In this document: piece by piece, positions 23,562 to 35,259 of the stretch
Layout: each line of letters opens with the position of its first letter
How positions within the stretch are numbered: the first letter of the stretch is position 1
Assembly: GCA_003024175.1 (NCBI GenBank)
Contig: MDYQ01000096.1
Span: forward strand, 1-64,000
Source: Planoprotostelium fungivorum
Lineage: Eukaryota > Evosea > Variosea > Cavosteliida > Cavosteliaceae
Direction: 5' to 3'
Length of the DNA stretch: 64,000 nt
Translations under genes and position numbers: made by a program
Notes under the pieces: model-generated
Seen by the model: the letters and a program-made list of their open reading frames with translations, nothing else
Databases searched by the model: none
What the model was told of the DNA's origin: nothing

Positions 23562-24831
23562 ATGGGAGCGAATTTATCTTACGAAGCGAACGATTTGAGT
23601 GGAAAGAATGTCATTGTCACAGGTGGCAATGCGGGTGAGCTGATGCATGTATGATATCGCTCTGACATTCTCCTCCAGGTATCGGTCTTGTCACTGCACG
23701 AGAGTTAGCTAAATTGGGTGCATCAGTCACCATCGGTGAGCTACCTTCCACCTCCATTTCTCACGTGCATAGCCTGCCGCGACCCCACACGTGCACAGAA
23801 TGCCGTCGAAGAGCTGAGTAAGGTCGGAGCCAACGTCCAGACACTGCCTCTCGATCTGGCGTCGTTCGAGTCGGTACAAACCTTTGCCAAATCATACGGA
23901 GAGAAGCATGATGCCCTTCACATCTTGGTTCTTAACGCTGGAATCATGGCTCTTCCGGAGCGAAAGACGACGAAAGACGGACTCGAAATGCAAATGGGAA
24001 CGAATCACTTCGGTGATGACATCCATCTTCCATCAACGGGAGCGGAGCTCACGAAAAACAGGTCACTTTCTCTTGACTGGTCTTCTCATGGATCGTTTGA
24101 AAGCAGCCCAAGGTGCTCGTGTCGTTACGGTTGCATCCTCTGCACATCAGATGGCAAGTTTAGACTTAGACGATCTCCAATCCGAAAAGAATTATTCCAA
24201 GTGAGTCCCATCCACACTCACACCCATCACCATCTCATCATACGATCACGTTCCATCATCTGCACTCCCTGTGTTGACGTTCTAAAGGTGGAAGGCATAC
24301 GGTAACAGCAAACTGGCCAACGTTTTGTTCGCAAAGGAGTTACAGAAGAGATCCGATGCAAACGGATGGAAGATCGATGCCTTCTCCGTTCATCCCGGAG
24401 TCATCGGCACCGACTTGTGGAAGTGAGTGATGAGAGAGAAGAAGGAGAAGATTTGACACAGACAGTCACAATTCGGGAGTTCAAGGTGCATTCCTTCGGT
24501 TCGGTAGAAAGTTTATGAGAGGTGAATCAACATCGTCATCATCACGCGTCCACCTTCAACTTCCATCACGGCCGAAGATGCATCATCTCCCGATCTCCTT
24601 TCATCGTCATCGTGCCTCAACAGCTACACCCTCTAAACTCGCACAGATACGGAAGAAGGTGCTAAGACTTCCCTCTACTGTGCCGTAGACAGAGACGCAG
24701 AGAAGAACAAGGGCGGATACTTTTCAGATTGTGCACCAAAGTCAGGAACATCGGCCACGAGGGATGACGAGCTGGCCGCAGGTCTGTGGGAGAAGAGTGA
24801 AGACATCTGCAAGGTCAAATACGACGCATGA
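23562..24831 (+). CDS. Short-chain dehydrogenase/reductase (retinol dehydrogenase/WWOX-like)
   Basis: Classical SDR fold in about six exons. MGANLSYEANDLSGKNVIVTGG leads into the cofactor loop TGGNAGIGL, split by an intron (GCGG/GTATC). ARELAKLGASV and ACRDPTRAQNAVEEL place Arg where NADP would be preferred. LPLDLASFESV, LNAGIM (NAG motif), RVVTVASSAH (catalytic Ser), YGNSK (YxxxK catalytic pair) and VHPGVIGTDLW follow, with a short C-terminal extension ending CKVKYDA. The layout matches the retinol dehydrogenase/WW-oxidoreductase subgroup acting on lipid alcohols or ketones. All catalytic residues are present. I chose ATG 23562 because the N-terminus then has the short polar lead usual for this group and no signal peptide. 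Confidence 0.9.
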
Positions 24832-25087
24832 TAGATAAAGAAGAGGGAGAGATGATGTCGGTGAGAAGATGGTGTGATGATATCGCTGAGACGATCGTTG
24901 ATGACGAATGAGATGGAGAGAGTGGGAGGATGAGAGGGCGACGGGTTCGATGTGGAATGAGATGTGATGATGGTTACGATGGACGATGAATCGTTGACGA
25001 CACGATCTCGATAGAAGAGTCGCACACTGTTCAAAGTCACCGATGAATTCTCTCATCACCTCCAGACGAAAGAGAAGAATCAACCTT

Positions 25088-26119
25088 TTATTGTTTGTTG
25101 AACAACTTTGGGTAAGAGAGGTAGTTATCGTACAGGTCAAAGCAATCCTGCGATGAGATCTTCTCCCAACCGTTCTTGTCAATGTGATAGACATTGATGA
25201 TGGCACCACTGTATGCATCACGATGAGTGGCTCCAAAGATGGCTCTTCTGCCTGTGACAGATGAGTGAGAGACATAGAGGTTCGGACGCACCCAGCTCGG
25301 TTGCCTCTTCCTTTGTGAGATCCATGCGGTAGCCAGCGTCCAGAATACCGTAGGCGTAAGTTGATCCAGATCCGACGGAGAATATGTTGTTCTCTAATCT
25401 CGTTCCATCACTGTCAACGTACCACAGCTGGGCGCCTCTCTTGTCCCAACCGGCAATCATGGTACCCTGATTGAAAATGTGAGATGAGATGATTTCACAT
25501 CATGGAAAAGAGGTGAAGAGGTTCGAGAGAAAGTCTCACCATGGACAGACCGTATCCTTTGTACGAGTAGACGATGTTGGACAGGATCTTGGATGCAGCG
25601 GCGACTGAGATTCTCTCCTTGTTTCTGAGCTCAAACAGGCGACACTGTCTGCCCAATTCTCTCTCCCAGTAAGAACAATCGGCAGCTCCTCCGGCCATGG
25701 TACCCAACAGATATGGATTGATCTCGATCACCTTCTTCACTGTTCCAGAAGCTGAAAGTGTCAATTCGATGAGACGCGTGAAAGGTAGATGATGATTTCG
25801 AATCGAGATGCATTGGAATGGATGGACTCACCAATGTATGAGCCCTGAGTTGAACGTGAGTCCACAGCGATAACGACTCCGTGGTCGTAGATGAAACCCA
25901 GAGTCGTCGTACCGTGAGCCATTTCGATGGGCGCCGGTGCATTAGCCTTCTGGAATGTGTCTCTGATGAATGTTGCCGGCTATAATGTATGTCAGAATGC
26001 ATGAAAATGCATCACATCACGCTCACGTTCTGAACGGCGGGCAACACAAACTGTGAGCTGGCATCATTTAAGAGAGCATCGTTTGAAGAGGGTGTGAGAA
26101 TGTTCTGTAGGACTTCCAT
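25088..26119 (-). CDS. PSMB5: 20S proteasome subunit beta type-5 (chymotrypsin-like)
   Basis: The propeptide begins [10 protein letters not shown] and is cleaved before the catalytic Thr in AHG-TTTLGF. Active-site partners follow as VIAVDSR (Asp17) and VKKVIEIN (Lys33). [41 protein letters not shown] and [18 protein letters not shown] are beta-5 signatures, as is [13 protein letters not shown]. It ends SYPKLFNKQ with TAA at 25088-25090. This is the subunit giving chymotrypsin-like cleavage in the 20S core, in cytosol and nucleus. At least four introns of ~40-60 nt. Transcribed divergently from the LC8 gene. Confidence 0.96.
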
Positions 26120-26526
26120 GTCTATATACGTGTCCTTTCTGTTCAATGTGATGATGCGAGAGCAACGCGATGTATGACGTCAGATTGTGTAATCATCTAC
26201 AAACGCTACGTTTTTTATCATTGTTTTTCCCATGATTCAGCCAGTCAGCCGGCGTCTCAAGCGGCTCTGCAGCTGCATTCACCTTCGATAGATAGAGTTC
26301 ATATCAGTGAATGTGTGGGTAAATGAATGTGTAGCATTGTAGACAGGCTAATGAACTATTTATAGAAGCAAAAGAGAGGGAAAGCCATTCAGACAAATCC
26401 AGCGACCGATCCGTAGATCACATCATACAGGTGAGAACACATGCACATCTCTTCGACTTCTATCGTAGTCCCTATACTTACGTGAGAGGATCAAACCGTC
26501 TCTGACCTTTGTTCAGTTCGAGAAGA
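26120..26526. promoter_or_regulatory. Shared divergent promoter of PSMB5 and LC8, with a 5' UTR intron on the LC8 side
   Basis: The 407 bases separate the two start codons. Near 26360 (ACTATTTATAGAAG) there is a TATTTATA-like box oriented for LC8. A GTGAGAAC donor after CATACAG at ~26430 and a TTTGTTCAG acceptor at ~26516 suggest a non-coding intron ending just before TTCGAGAAGAATG. I see no match to the ATCTACAACG motif at full length, only CATCTACAAACG near 26196. Confidence 0.55.
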
Positions 26527-26844
26527 ATGTCCGCCGATAGAAAGGCCATCATTAAAAATGCCGATATGGCTGAAGACATGCAGCAAGACGCCGTAGATTG
26601 CGCCACACAAGCACTGGAAAAGTTCAACATCGAAAAAGATATCGCCGCCTACATCAAACGCGAGGTAAAAATGCGGACGTGTCTTTTCGATGTCTTCTCA
26701 CCTCTTCAGTTCGACAAGAAGTACAACCCCACCTGGCACTGCATTGTCGGCAGAAGTTTTGGATCGTATGTTACACACGAGACGAAGCATTTCATCTACT
26801 TTTACCTTGGACAGATCGCCATCCTCCTCTTCAAATCCGGTTAA
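26527..26844 (+). CDS. DYNLL: Dynein light chain LC8
   Basis: Two exons give the standard ~90-residue protein. [34 protein letters not shown] and then, after a 46-nt intron, [24 protein letters not shown] and [18 protein letters not shown] (each nearly identical to animal LC8). The [12 protein letters not shown] strand and the FGSYVTHE loop form the partner-binding groove. LC8 is a homodimeric hub on dynein intermediate chain and many other proteins. ATG 26527 fits the conserved N-terminus; a preceding 5' UTR intron is likely. Its stop lies only 28 bases from that of the convergent next gene. Confidence 0.96.
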   Translation: MSADRKAIIKNADMAEDMQQDAVDCATQALEKFNIEKDIAAYIKREVKMRTCLFDVFSPLQFDKKYNPTWHCIVGRSFGSYVTHETKHFIYFYLGQIAILLFKSG

Positions 26845-26872
26845 TAGAAGTGTCGTGTAAAAACCATCGTCC

Positions 26873-29539
26873 CTACGTTTTATCGATTCGCAAAGTCTGT
26901 AATTGATCCCGTATGATGAGCTCTAATGCTTGCTGATGCGATGCTTGAAGGCCGTGAAGATTCGCGAAGTCTCTAGCAAGTGCCACAGGGTTCGAAGACT
27001 CGTAAATGGCCATTCTTTCCGTTCTGTGTCGATCAGATCGATGATATGACGTCCCAACTCACTGTTCTTCAGAGATGGCGATGTCTAAGAACATGACGGG
27101 TTCGGTGTGGTGCGTCTTCGACACCGAATCACTCAGTTGAAACGGTTTCGAGTCGGTGTACCTCTTATACTCCTTGTTGAATTTCTCCATCTCTGATACC
27201 TCCCTCTCGATGTTGACGTGTCTCATCCTCGATACCGTCTTATCGAAGCCTGGTGGTCTCTTCGTGGCAGTCTTCTTCCTTTACAGTGTGAGCTGCATCA
27301 TCGCTGTGACTGCTCACTGGTGTGATGTCGTTTTGGGCTTGAACGTGCAGTTTCTGAGCTCCTTCTCTGCAGAAGAAACGGCTGCTGGTTTCTCCGCCAT
27401 GGCTTTGTTATATAGGAGTTCAAATCTTTTCATCTGATGAGATGTCAGGTGAGGTCTTGTAGCAGCATCATGATCATGGTGAAATACTCTCACCCTTCCC
27501 TCTTCTGGTGGATCTTTCTTCGGTTTGTTGATCTTCGGCGAGAACTTGCATTCTTTCATCAGATTCTCTTGTCGCTTCTTTTCTCTCTCTTCTTGTTTCT
27601 TCTTACTTTCCTCGGCTCTCTTGTATCTATGAAGACGGTGAGTCATGTTCTTGTCGTGATCAGTTGAAAAAGATGATGGGCAACGTTGGTTGTGAATGAA
27701 CTGGCGTCGTGTGCAAACGATGTCCTTGATGAATTCCCCACAATAGCTCAAAACGGTCTATACTCCCTTCCTCTGATCCTTGATTGGCGCTGGGCTTCGC
27801 CATCAGGGTCGGTTTGAACGTAGGCAGCGGTTCTTCTGTGACATTCTCCCTCTTGATGTATGATATCCGATAGAAGTTGTAACTCCACAGCCGCCGTTGA
27901 AATTCTGCCGCAAGTTGTATGACTTCATCAGTGCCCTGCACGACATCAATTGGATGACATCACACGGTGAATGTCCGCCGTCTCACCTCTTTGTACTCGT
28001 CAGAGTTAATGAGATCTGTACAAGCTAATAGCACTAATCTGTATGACGTCACGAAAGTCACGACGCCAGAAGACATCACTTGTGCAGAGTGGCCCAGGCG
28101 AAATTTTCACTGTCCGTCTCATCCAAATAGTCCATCAGACTCGCGAGAAAATTATCATCCTCTTCCTGATCGCCATCTTCACTCTCTCTTCATATGTCCT
28201 CCTCCTCACCTCTTCTCTCAAAAATTGGATCTCTTGCATGCCTCCCCTCAATTGGTCCATCGTGATACGATCGAAGACCAATTCTTCTTCTTCTCGTTTC
28301 GCCCTTGTGATCAATCCATAGCGCAAGTCCTGACTCCGTGAGATGAAAGAAGGGTGACACCGTAGAGCCGCTCTCACCTTCTCGAATTTGTTCCTCAGAA
28401 CTTTGATGGAACGAGGATTGACCACGACAGTTCGATTGGCCGCTTCTTCTCTCAGTGTGTCTTCGAAGACCAATTGCTGTCTCGTCCTCCTCTCTGAAGC
28501 ATCTTCGTGCAGTAACTTGACCTTTCTCTTCTTTCAGTCTCCGCTCATTCGCGTCATCATCGCTCACGATCGTCTCGTGCATCTGTGGATTCAACACTGC
28601 AAACTTTTTTGGATGTTCGTTCTTCGGTGTCGTCTTTGTTCTCATGTTGTAGAGTCGCTGGTGGACGGGCTCTTTATGCTTGACGGTGTTTGCAAAGGGA
28701 GATATCTCTGGACGGAACTTGTGTTCACGATCGAAACCTCCATCGTATGTCGCGTAGAGAGATGAGATGTTCGATTTCGTGCTCGATTCCAGACCGAACC
28801 TCTCTACACCCTGAACGAGATCAGGTGATGAGATGGAAAAGATGAAGGTGTGGTGACGATGTGATCTTCGGCCTCACCCCTCTGACACCGTTCCAATCGG
28901 GTCGCAATTCACCGACGATGGGAGAGATCCTCACGGGTGAATCGGGTCTCACAGGATACTTCAACGACGATGAAGGTGACATCTTGGGTGATCTTGTCGA
29001 TGGCTCACTCGCTCGATCGCTAAATTTCGGTACGGGAGTGTATCTTGAGTTTGGAGTGAGCCGATCGGAGTGATCGAGGAAGTTGTTGTGAAGTACGTCA
29101 TCATCTTCGTCTGAGTCGTCTTCGACAAAGACGTTACTGCTGTGAGTCATAGGATTGTTGATCTTGTGGTTGGCGAACGGGCTGCCGCGACTGTTTGATG
29201 TTGTGTGCTGTGACCGACATCAGACTCGTTTTATATGGTAGTTCAATGGAGTCATTCATGATGATAGCCGCAGCCAACACACAGCAGAGATATTTCGAGT
29301 GATGATTACATTACCTCTTCCGGTTGTGATGCGATGGATGATACAGAGCCTGTGGGTGTCGTTGTTCCACTCTCATCATTCAGAATCGAATTGATGCGGT
29401 TCAAGATGCCCTGCGCTTTTGAGCCCAGAGCTGATGTCTTGGGCTCAATGCGTTCAGGAGTCTGTGTCTTTGGTGTGCCAGACCGACTTCCCTGCGGTGA
29501 AGCTGTCTTCTGTCTGTTTCTATTGACTGGCTGATGCAT
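26873..29539 (-). CDS. Basic coiled-coil protein with repeated F-x-P motifs (possibly cytoskeletal)
   Basis: Starts MHQPVNRNRQKTASPQGS, a Ser/Pro/Thr-rich, low-complexity N-terminus. It passes through a stretch rich in Ser-Pro and then an alpha-helical middle with charged coiled-coil character (KRAEESKKKQEEREKKRQ). A short motif recurs: EHKFRPEISP, PTFKPTLM, ECKFSPKIN and NCTFKPKTT. The C-terminal end has PPGFDKTVSRMRHVNIERE and NPVALARDFANLHGLQ, stopping at 26873-26875. Short 'CTFKPKI' boxes of this kind occur in many ciliary, basal-body and cytoskeletal proteins of protists, but I cannot name the family. Adjacent to LC8, a frequent partner of coiled-coil cytoskeletal proteins, though adjacency alone proves nothing. 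Several short introns. Confidence 0.65.
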
Positions 29540-29886
29540 GATGGTGCCCCCCGTTACGGAACGAGAACACCCAAAATAAACGCTTGTAGAGAAGGCCTCT
29601 TTTTGTATTTCAAGCTGAGCTCATCGTGCTCTGTAAGCAAGACGTGTACGAAACATTGCGCAGTACAGTTCAACAATTATATAACGTGACAAAGACGATG
29701 CGACAACCAGATGAGAAGGGTACGTGACGATGATCTTGGTATGCATCTGATTTCAAAAATCTATAGATGTTCTCGTCAGATAGACAGTAAACACGAGGTG
29801 ACCCTGTTTGAGCCCGTGGATGGCTTGGCGGGAAATATTGACTGAAATCTGCGATAAACGGCCGAGGAGATCGACATCACATCAGC
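29540..29886. promoter_or_regulatory. Divergent intergenic region between the F-x-P protein gene and NELF-B
   Basis: 347 bases between opposed start codons, so it should hold both promoters. An AATTATATAACG TATA-like element lies near 29675 and is the only recognisable sign. Confidence 0.4.
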
Positions 29887-32561
29887 ATGAGCCAAGGGAT
29901 CGATGTTGGAGAGTCAAAATCAAATCAGAGAACATCACAACCTGCGATAGGTGAATTGGGAGGGCAGATCCTGCAGGAGGCCCTTTCCGTATCATCTAAT
30001 CCGTGGGACACAATCAAACAGTTCCAAGAAGATAATGAATTGAAACATGAGGAAGATGAGTCGTTTTCTCTTTGTCTACGACGACTTATCTTGTCTCACG
30101 AGTGAAATGTCTCCCTCTGTTGGATCTATTAGAGGTACCGCGGCGAGCCGTTTACCAACACGTCTTTCAACAGCTCAAATCGAAGTTGATCGAGAGGACG
30201 AATGACATGAAAGTAGAGGGGTATATGATTCAAATCGTTAGCTTCTAGAAGATCTCCATCTCATCTTCGGCTGCAGTCTGCTATCATTGCTAGAGAAGAC
30301 CTTCCAGTACATCTCATTCCAAGAACTGAGTGATATCCCCATTCACATATTGACTCTCCTTCCACACATACCCGACCAATATCTTCAAATCCTCAGCAAT
30401 CAACCGTCTCTGTCACAGGTTCGATCGATTAACATCGTTCATCCCGCACCATTAACATATCACAGAGGTGTCCATTAGATCTCAAGAGACAGATATGGCA
30501 AGTCAACGAAGGTCTCTTCAGAGAATGGGCCGTCCCCATCATTGAAGAGTATGTGACCTACTACAACCAAGCCATACAGAACACACACTCTGATCATTCG
30601 AGACTCATCGTAAAGTGAGTTCTATTCTCCTCATCATCTCCCTTCTCCTACTCTTCTCATCATCGTCATCCAACATCACCATCGTTTGTCTCTTCTCATC
30701 ATCACTCTCTTCTCTACATCACCATCGTTTGTCTCTTCTCTTCTCATCATCACCCTCTTCTCATCACTATCCTCTCTCATCACCCACGGCAGAAGAGAAG
30801 ATAATCCCAGTCTAAATCAATTGCTGGACGGTATAGGCCACAGCTTACAACTGTACAACTGGTGTTGTCATTATGTCAGAAACCTCTTCGTCAACACGTC
30901 ACGCTATGCCTTCTGTTCTCTCCGCAGCGACCTCTGTATGGCCATGCACGATGCCAACCGAATCCAAGTGAGATTTCATCCGAATTTCTCTCCACGATCT
31001 ACACTTTTGTAGACTGTCCTCCTCTTTATCATTTTAATACATTCTATTCTCTTTCATTCTCACCCTATTCTCACCCTATTCTCACTTTATTCTCACTTTA
31101 TTCTCAGGTTATAGAGAACGACGGCAGCTACCGTTTCATCTGGCTTCTCAACGCCTGCATCAACGGCTCCTCCCTCGACCTCAGAAAAATCCAAGAACTC
31201 AAATCTTTCTTCGACACGGTGCACTACAACGATCACGTGATCGGCGACGTTGCCATGGTTGCCGCCTCACCCGCTTCCGTTCGTCTCACTTGTAAGATTG
31301 TCTATGACATCCTCTACGAGAACGCAAAGAGGGGAGTCAACGAAGTGAGAGAGGACGATGAGTCTCTGTTGTACGCGACGCACTTGATGTCTATCGCGGG
31401 GAGAGCAATGGATATATTGAAGGTGAGAGGATGGCTGGTTGTAGATGAAGACAGTGGTGTCGCGCGCTTCGTGAAATAAAATAGAATAAAATAGAGCGTC
31501 GCGTCACGATACAAATCAATTGAAATAAAATAAAACTCGATACTGAACCATTCCAGGAAGGAAGGTACGTCATCCCCACACCCGAGACAGAGACAATGTC
31601 CACCTTCTACCCTTATCTTCAATCTATTCTCCTCCAAGATATTCAATCTACAACCGACCACAGAGACGACCCCACCCCAAGGTCCCCCACGGTGTGATCA
31701 CGTGACCGTCTCATTCGATTGAAACCCTCCAGCGAGAAGAAAAGGTCAGGGAAAATTCCATACAAGGCTGGACGGTCCATCTACAATCAGCCAATCATTT
31801 CATACCGAAGAAAATGTTATTGTATTACATCTACGTGAAGACATCGAAGAGGGACACGCACGTGATGACACCTCTCACGAACCTCATGATGTCTTGTCTA
31901 AATGTATCCGAAGTCGTCGGCCCCGAAAGAGAGTTTGTCATCACGCTCATCAACGAAAACATCACGGCGAAGGTGAAATTTCCCAGAATCTTCCATCTAC
32001 AACGACTCAATTTTTTCAGAACGGAACGTTGAGGCACATGGTCATCGACGTCTTCCTCATGCAGTACCGAGAAGAGAGTTTCTTCGTCCAACAGCAGATG
32101 GTTCGATTCTTGTGTGAGAGTAACTTGAGGATTCCCACTCTCGTGCACTACATCCACAAGACCATCCCGCGGAACTGCAACGATGCCAGGCTGTGCCAAC
32201 TCTATACGAACATCACGAACCGCTACCGGGTGAGATTTATTGTCGATCTACAACGAGACGCGTCGAACGATCTACAACGAGACGAGTCGGGATTCGAATG
32301 TTGAATTCCGAACAGAGTCGGATCACCGAGGCCAACGCCCCCTTCTTGTTCAACTTTATCCAAGGGAAGCCGGTCGACTTCTCCAGGAGCCTTCCTTCTG
32401 CTTCTTCTCCTCCTCCGGCAGACCGACACGAGACACCATCATCGCATGCCATGTCTTCATCGTGGAGTCCACCTCAGCCCATGTCTCCCGAAGAGCGAGT
32501 TCAACTTCCGTCCGGAGTGCCTTACGGTTTTCCGACTGATCTGGGGAACGATGATGAATGA
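29887..32561 (+). CDS. NELFB: Negative elongation factor B (NELF-B/COBRA1)
   Basis: Spliced reading matches human NELF-B along most of its length. NPWDTIKQFQEDN corresponds to the 'LKAIEQFQTEN' start and VYQHVFQQLKSKLIERT to 'FHQSVFDELRDKLLERV'. LKRQIWQVNEGLF matches 'VKRQIWQDNQALF', and FCSLRSDLCMAMHDAN matches 'CTLRAELLMSLHD'. FIWLLNACING, VIGDVAMV and LLYYIYVKTSKRDTHV ('VGLYYVLHITKQRNKN') follow, with FLMQYREESFF further on. The C-terminus is Ser/Pro-rich and ends DLGNDDE. NELF-B is the scaffold of the NELF complex that pauses RNA polymerase II near promoters. About ten introns, one with an AATAAAATAG repeat and two with ATCTACAACG motifs, one of which has it twice. Confidence 0.88.
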
Positions 32562-33373
32562 AAGAGTGTATGAGTGATGTCGTCTGTGTGATGTCGTGTG
32601 ATGTGTGATGGTTGTTGTGTGATGTGTGACGACGGGAAGGAGTGATGAGTGAAGAGTGCAGCATGAGACTTGCGACGTGTTTGCTATGATGATGGAAGGA
32701 ACAAAGTGGAATGGATATTATCACCATGATGTGATAAAGAGTTCATTGAGAGGAAGGTGGTAATGAGCGAAGTTGTAGGAAGAGAACAAATGGAAGTGTG
32801 GGAGTGTGAAGTATAGTATACTATAAAGATCTGGATTGTGAATGTCTTCACCTTTTGTCAACACTCGCTCAGGCACTCAGCAATTCAAGTGATCGAGAGA
32901 TGATCACACGCGTGAGCGAAGATGAGGTCACAAGTGATGGGGACGAATCGAAGAGAAATAGTTGTATCATCGTAGGATCTATATCATCCTAAAAGAATCG
33001 AAGATCATCGAATTATTGGGATTCGAGATGTGTTGTCGAGGATCTCTATTGATGTTCCCTCGTCAAGTTACTTCATTTTTTATGTGAAATACCACTAACA
33101 ATTGCGGTCAAAATGATTACAATCACATATCATCACATCGCATCCGTCCATCACCTCTTCGGGAACCTTCACATCCATACGAAAAAGCTCCCCCAACACG
33201 TCCGACACCTCCACACACTCTTCAAAGTCCTCTCGAGCCCGTTCCTCACAAAAAAAACGACAGTCAGTAAGATATCATGAAAAAACAAATGACACAGAGG
33301 AAGGTGAGAGGATTGAAGCGATTGACTCTTGATCCTTTTCGGTCCATCAGCATCGGCATCCTAACAGCACACA
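32562..33373. other. Intergenic region with GTGTGATG repeats, no gene seen
   Basis: The first ~80 bases hold imperfect GTGTGATG repeats. A TATAGTATACTATA palindrome lies at ~32813-32824. Frames are short on both strands and lack splice logic. It should include the 3' end of NELF-B and the eL34 promoter; GATCCTTTTCGGTCC near 33330 is in the position of a ribosomal-protein promoter but matches no known box. Confidence 0.45.
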
Positions 33374-34084
33374 ATGGTTGACAGAAGAGTTACTTACAGA
33401 AGGAGACACTCCTACAAGAACATCTCTAACCGTACCCACACGTGAGTCTATCATGATTCATGTCTATCGTGATCGAGATGGGAATATGATGGAGGAGATC
33501 ATGTTGGAGACGTTCTGTATCATTGTTCATGGATTGTGTTCAGGGTTAAGACCTCTGGTGGCCGCATCGTCGCTCACTACCTGAAGAAGAAGGGAACTAG
33601 CCCCAAGTGCGCTGACTGCCACGTCAAGCTCGCCGGTGTGAGTGGCCCATCTCAATCGTCCTCTTTTCACGATCTCTTCGATCCACGATAACACGAATCA
33701 TATCACCCATCGTCGAACATCTACACGCATGGAACTCATGGAATGTCCATAGATCCCCGCTCTGAGACCCCACCTCTACCGTAAGGTCTCTTCCCAGGAC
33801 AGATCCGTCTCCCGTGCCTACGGAGGAAACCGCTGCGCTACCTGCGTCCGCGAGAGGTGAGAAAACTATTCTCATCTTCTTTGTAACGTTACGTGCATCG
33901 ATGGAAATGGTAGTGTCTGATTTGTAAACAGAGTCGTTCGTGCTTTCTTGATTGAGGAGCAGAAGATCGTCAAGCGTGTGCTCAAGGTGAGCTTCATTCC
34001 CATCATCTTCCCCATATCGTATCCTCTTCGACATCACATTTCTCATCGTGATGACAGGCTCAAGCCCAGACCCAAAAGCAGTAA
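33374..34084 (+). CDS. RPL34: Large ribosomal subunit protein eL34
   Basis: Spliced protein starts MVDRRVTYRRRHSYKNISN and continues VKTSGGRIVAHYLKKKG, SPKCADCHVKLAGI, PALRPHLYRKVSSQDRSVSR, AYGGNRCATCVRERVVRAF and LIEEQKIVKRVLKAQAQTQ. The two CxxC pairs (CADC, CATC) are the zinc-binding sites of eL34. Length (~117 residues) is normal for the family. Four introns of about 90-110 nt interrupt it, longer than the average here. Found in the 60S subunit, where it binds rRNA. The start is fixed by conservation of the N-terminus. Confidence 0.96.
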
Positions 34085-34547
34085 GGATGCAATAAATTTA
34101 TGCGGTGCTATCACAAGTCTCCATCTTCATCTTCCCATCTCACGTATTGCTCTTTGCTAATGAGCGTTCAATTGACATGGATCGTTCAGACAGAAACAAT
34201 GAAAGAGAGACGATGTTGGACACGATCGATTACCGAATCACATCGACATCACAATTTTCCCTCTCATCTTATGAGCACGCTCATCAGCAATCGATGCATA
34301 TGAAAGAGGATATTCATCACATCATAACATGATTTTATAGACAATTGAGAGACGATGGACGATCAGTACAGCCCAGTTCCTCATGCATAAATAAAATAAA
34401 ACCCAATTTTACGCGATAAGAAAAGTAGACAGCTACATCATCTCCGACCCGCACATCTTCCAAAAACATCAGGTACTCGCATGTTCCCTGACAGAATCAC
34501 ACTCTATATAGATTCCCCGCTCTAATATGACTGACATGAATTTAGAA
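34085..34547. other. Intergenic stretch between eL34 and the B12D-like gene, no gene seen
   Basis: Contains AATAAATT right after the eL34 stop (polyadenylation-like) and ATAAATAAAATAAAACCC near 34390. No coding frame with splice logic. A 5' UTR exon of the next gene could lie toward its end. Confidence 0.45.
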
Positions 34548-34896
34548 ATGTCTTCCAGACTCTTGACTAGCTTGAAGAAGGTCCCCGTTGAGGTGTACCC
34601 TGTAGTTGCCTCAGTTGTCGGAGGTTGTGTCCTCTCTGGCTGGATTCTTGTCCACAACTTCAACTCTAGCCACGAGTTTGTGAGGAGAATGTGATGTTTG
34701 ATTCGGCTGACTGAGCTCAAGGTCATCAACAAGAAGAAGGGATGGCCTTACATGGAGGAGGAGAAGAGCAGAAACGAATACATCAAGCGTGAGTGGTTAG
34801 ATATGAAGAGACGTAATTGAAGACATTGCAGGACTGTTCCACAAGGAGAACATCAACAGTGGAGACGAGATCGCTGACAGACGCAAGGGTATATAA
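34548..34896 (+). CDS. Small B12D/NDUFA4-like mitochondrial membrane protein
   Basis: Spliced product of about 85-90 residues. MSSRLLTSLKKVPVEVYPV leads to a single membrane helix (VASVVGGCVLSGWILVHNF), then LKVINKKKGWPYMEEEK, NEYIKRLFHKENINSG and a basic end ADRRKGI. One short N-terminal helix preceded by 'xxEVYPV' and a hydrophilic C-tail with 'xxxHKENIN' is the plan of NDUFA4/B12D proteins, small subunits at mitochondrial complex I/IV. The similarity is modest. Two introns of ~36-46 nt were inferred from GTGAG...AG pairs that keep the frame. Alternative: an unrelated single-pass protein. Confidence 0.5.
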
Positions 34897-35259
34897 TCAA
34901 TCTTCTTGAATAGATGAAGAATCATTTTCAACGCCAGGTCACATTATTTTCAACTCGATCTGTGGCGGTCAAAACCGCTCCATTTACATTCTATATCTCG
35001 TCAAACTTTCCATCTATTATAGAGTATATTCACAGCGCAGCGACAGCGAGTCAACAACTGTCCTGTTCCATCGTTCACCATCACGATCACGTTTCAACCC
35101 AGTGTACAGCATCACCTCCTCGTTAATACACCTTTCGGTCTTTCAGATAGATAGCGTGCACGTGACATCAGGCGTCCTGTCGCTGTTCGTGTTGTCTTCC
35201 CCCCTTTTTTTACAATTCTCACTTTGTAATCTGAAACCACAACATCAGAGGAGTCAGAT
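34897..35259. other. Intergenic stretch upstream of urocanate hydratase
   Basis: No gene recognised. A TATCTCGTC/TATTATAGAGTATATTC A/T-rich segment near 35000-35030 and a CTTTTTTTTAC run near 35205 occur. The region must contain the urocanate hydratase promoter. Confidence 0.4.

Noticed and set aside
32246-32279. ATCTACAACG as a splicing branch point
   Set aside because: It occurs in both orientations relative to transcription, also in exons and near donors, which a branch point would not.
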